DNA of 5,854 nt from contig DAXO01000008.1 in the NCBI GenBank assembly GCA_002506425.1, positions 1,332 to 7,185 of the forward strand, written 5' to 3'. A program made the position numbers and the translations under genes. The stretch is from Methanomassiliicoccaceae archaeon UBA480. GTDB lineage: Archaea; Thermoplasmatota; Thermoplasmata; Methanomassiliicoccales; Methanomethylophilaceae. The first letter of the stretch is position 1, and each line of letters opens with the position of its first letter. Shown in pieces: positions 5,251-5,854 of this stretch. The notes under the pieces are model-generated. The model did not search any database. It was not told the DNA's origin and saw only the letters and a list, made by a program, of their open reading frames with translations.

Positions 5251-5854
5251 GCGCTTCAGCAGACGCAGCCGGGCCCTGTCCTCTTTCGAGGTCTTCAGGG
5301 ACTCTCCTATCTTCTGGATAGCCTTGTTGTGAGTCCAGGGCTCCAACCTGTTGGATGACAATAGCTCCTCGGCCATGTCCGGGTACTCCGAGAAGACGGT
5401 CGCAACCGTCCAGGCGCTTCCCATGCGGTAATAGTATCCCGGATTGTCGAATGATGCGAGGTCTTCTAGAAGAGATCTGCAGCTCGCTTCGTCTTTGAAC
5501 AGCCACATTCTGGAGACTACCGAGGTTCTCATCTCGAACTCTTTTCCGGATGCCATATACGATGAGAGGAAGTCCCATGCCTTCCGGGATTCGTCCATAT
5601 CGAATCTCCAGGAGCAGCTGAACGAGTCGCAGACGGACCAGTTGTCGATGGTCGGGATGAATCCTTCGGAAGCGCTGATCCTCTCCTCGATGGATATCGG
5701 TGCGGTGGCTATCACGATTCCTTTGAGAATCTCCTCTTCGAGGTATTCGGGGGATGAATCGGCGATCTGCCTCCAATCGTCATCGATGATATCGCGTGCT
5801 ATGCGCCTTATCACAGGCATTCTCACACCGAGGATCCTCTCTTTTCCCGGGACG
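5251..5854 (-). CDS. AlkD-like DNA alkylation repair protein, cut by the window edge
   Basis: Members of this HEAT-like-repeat family excise alkylated bases such as 3-methyladenine or 7-methylguanine from DNA. The frame is open to the right edge and reads PGKERILGVRMPVIRRIARDI, matching the usual internal family sequence, so the GTG at 5826 is not the true start and the N-terminus lies outside the window. Key segments: EEEILKGIVIA, IPTIDNWSVCDSF, KEFEMRTSVVSRM, NPGYYYRMGSAWTVATVF and HNKAIQKIGESLKTSKED. In DNWSVCD the Trp and Asp four residues apart correspond to the catalytic-pocket Trp109 and Asp113 of Bacillus AlkD. Similarity stops near LRLLKR at about 5251, but there is no stop codon there: the frame runs on through the dapB promoter and gene to TAG at 4180-4182. 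I therefore end the feature where family similarity ends. The function is probably intact if a frameshift or lost stop explains the tail; otherwise the product carries a long Arg/His-rich extension. Confidence 0.8.

Noticed and set aside
5824..5826. GTG 5826 as the start of the AlkD-like gene
   Set aside because: The same frame continues to the window edge with family-like sequence (PGKERILGV), so the gene starts outside the window.
1..5854. CRISPR array, insertion sequence, attachment site or replication origin
   Set aside because: No spaced direct repeats, transposase motifs, terminal inverted repeats with target duplications, or repeated origin boxes were seen.

Overview
The window looks like a piece of an archaeal chromosome, most plausibly a Thermoplasmata/Methanomassiliicoccales-type methanogen. 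This is inferred from TATA-like boxes about 23-27 bases upstream of two start codons (leaderless-type promoters), the lack of a Shine-Dalgarno at those starts, a clear Shine-Dalgarno only at the internal operon gene, and the gene families present. No 16S rRNA or other taxonomic marker is present, so the assignment is tentative. The right four fifths is GC-rich and coded entirely on the minus strand. The left fifth, on the plus strand, is visibly AT-richer and is gene debris.

Layout from left to right. Positions 2-1181 (+) hold a decayed AAA-type ATPase of the DUF4143 family with at least two in-frame stops upstream, two frameshifts and one Trp-to-stop change. Positions 1197-1336 (+) hold a second, unidentified coding remnant broken by a frameshift. 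A long hairpin at 1348-1395 closes the minus-strand operon. Then, on the minus strand: a PLP-dependent L-2,4-diaminobutyrate decarboxylase (1393-2847), overlapped by 20 bases by a diaminobutyrate-2-oxoglutarate aminotransferase (2828-4171); a 202-base regulatory gap with a strong dapB terminator hairpin, a second hairpin and the aminotransferase TATA box; dapB (4374-5198); and an AlkD-like DNA alkylation repair protein cut by the right window edge (5251-5854).

How the genes fit together. The two PLP enzymes form a two-step route: L-aspartate 4-semialdehyde plus glutamate gives 2,4-diaminobutyrate, which is decarboxylated to 1,3-diaminopropane, a precursor of norspermidine-type polyamines. dapB acts in the lysine/diaminopimelate branch, which starts from the same semialdehyde, so the neighbourhood covers two exits from one branch point. 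dapB and the aminotransferase each have their own promoter, so they are adjacent but separately transcribed units.

The oddest point is that the AlkD-like frame has no stop where the protein family should end: it runs on out of frame through the dapB promoter and all of dapB. I see no clear new biological system, but the run-on frame and the hairpin/TATA arrangement in front of the aminotransferase deserve a second look.
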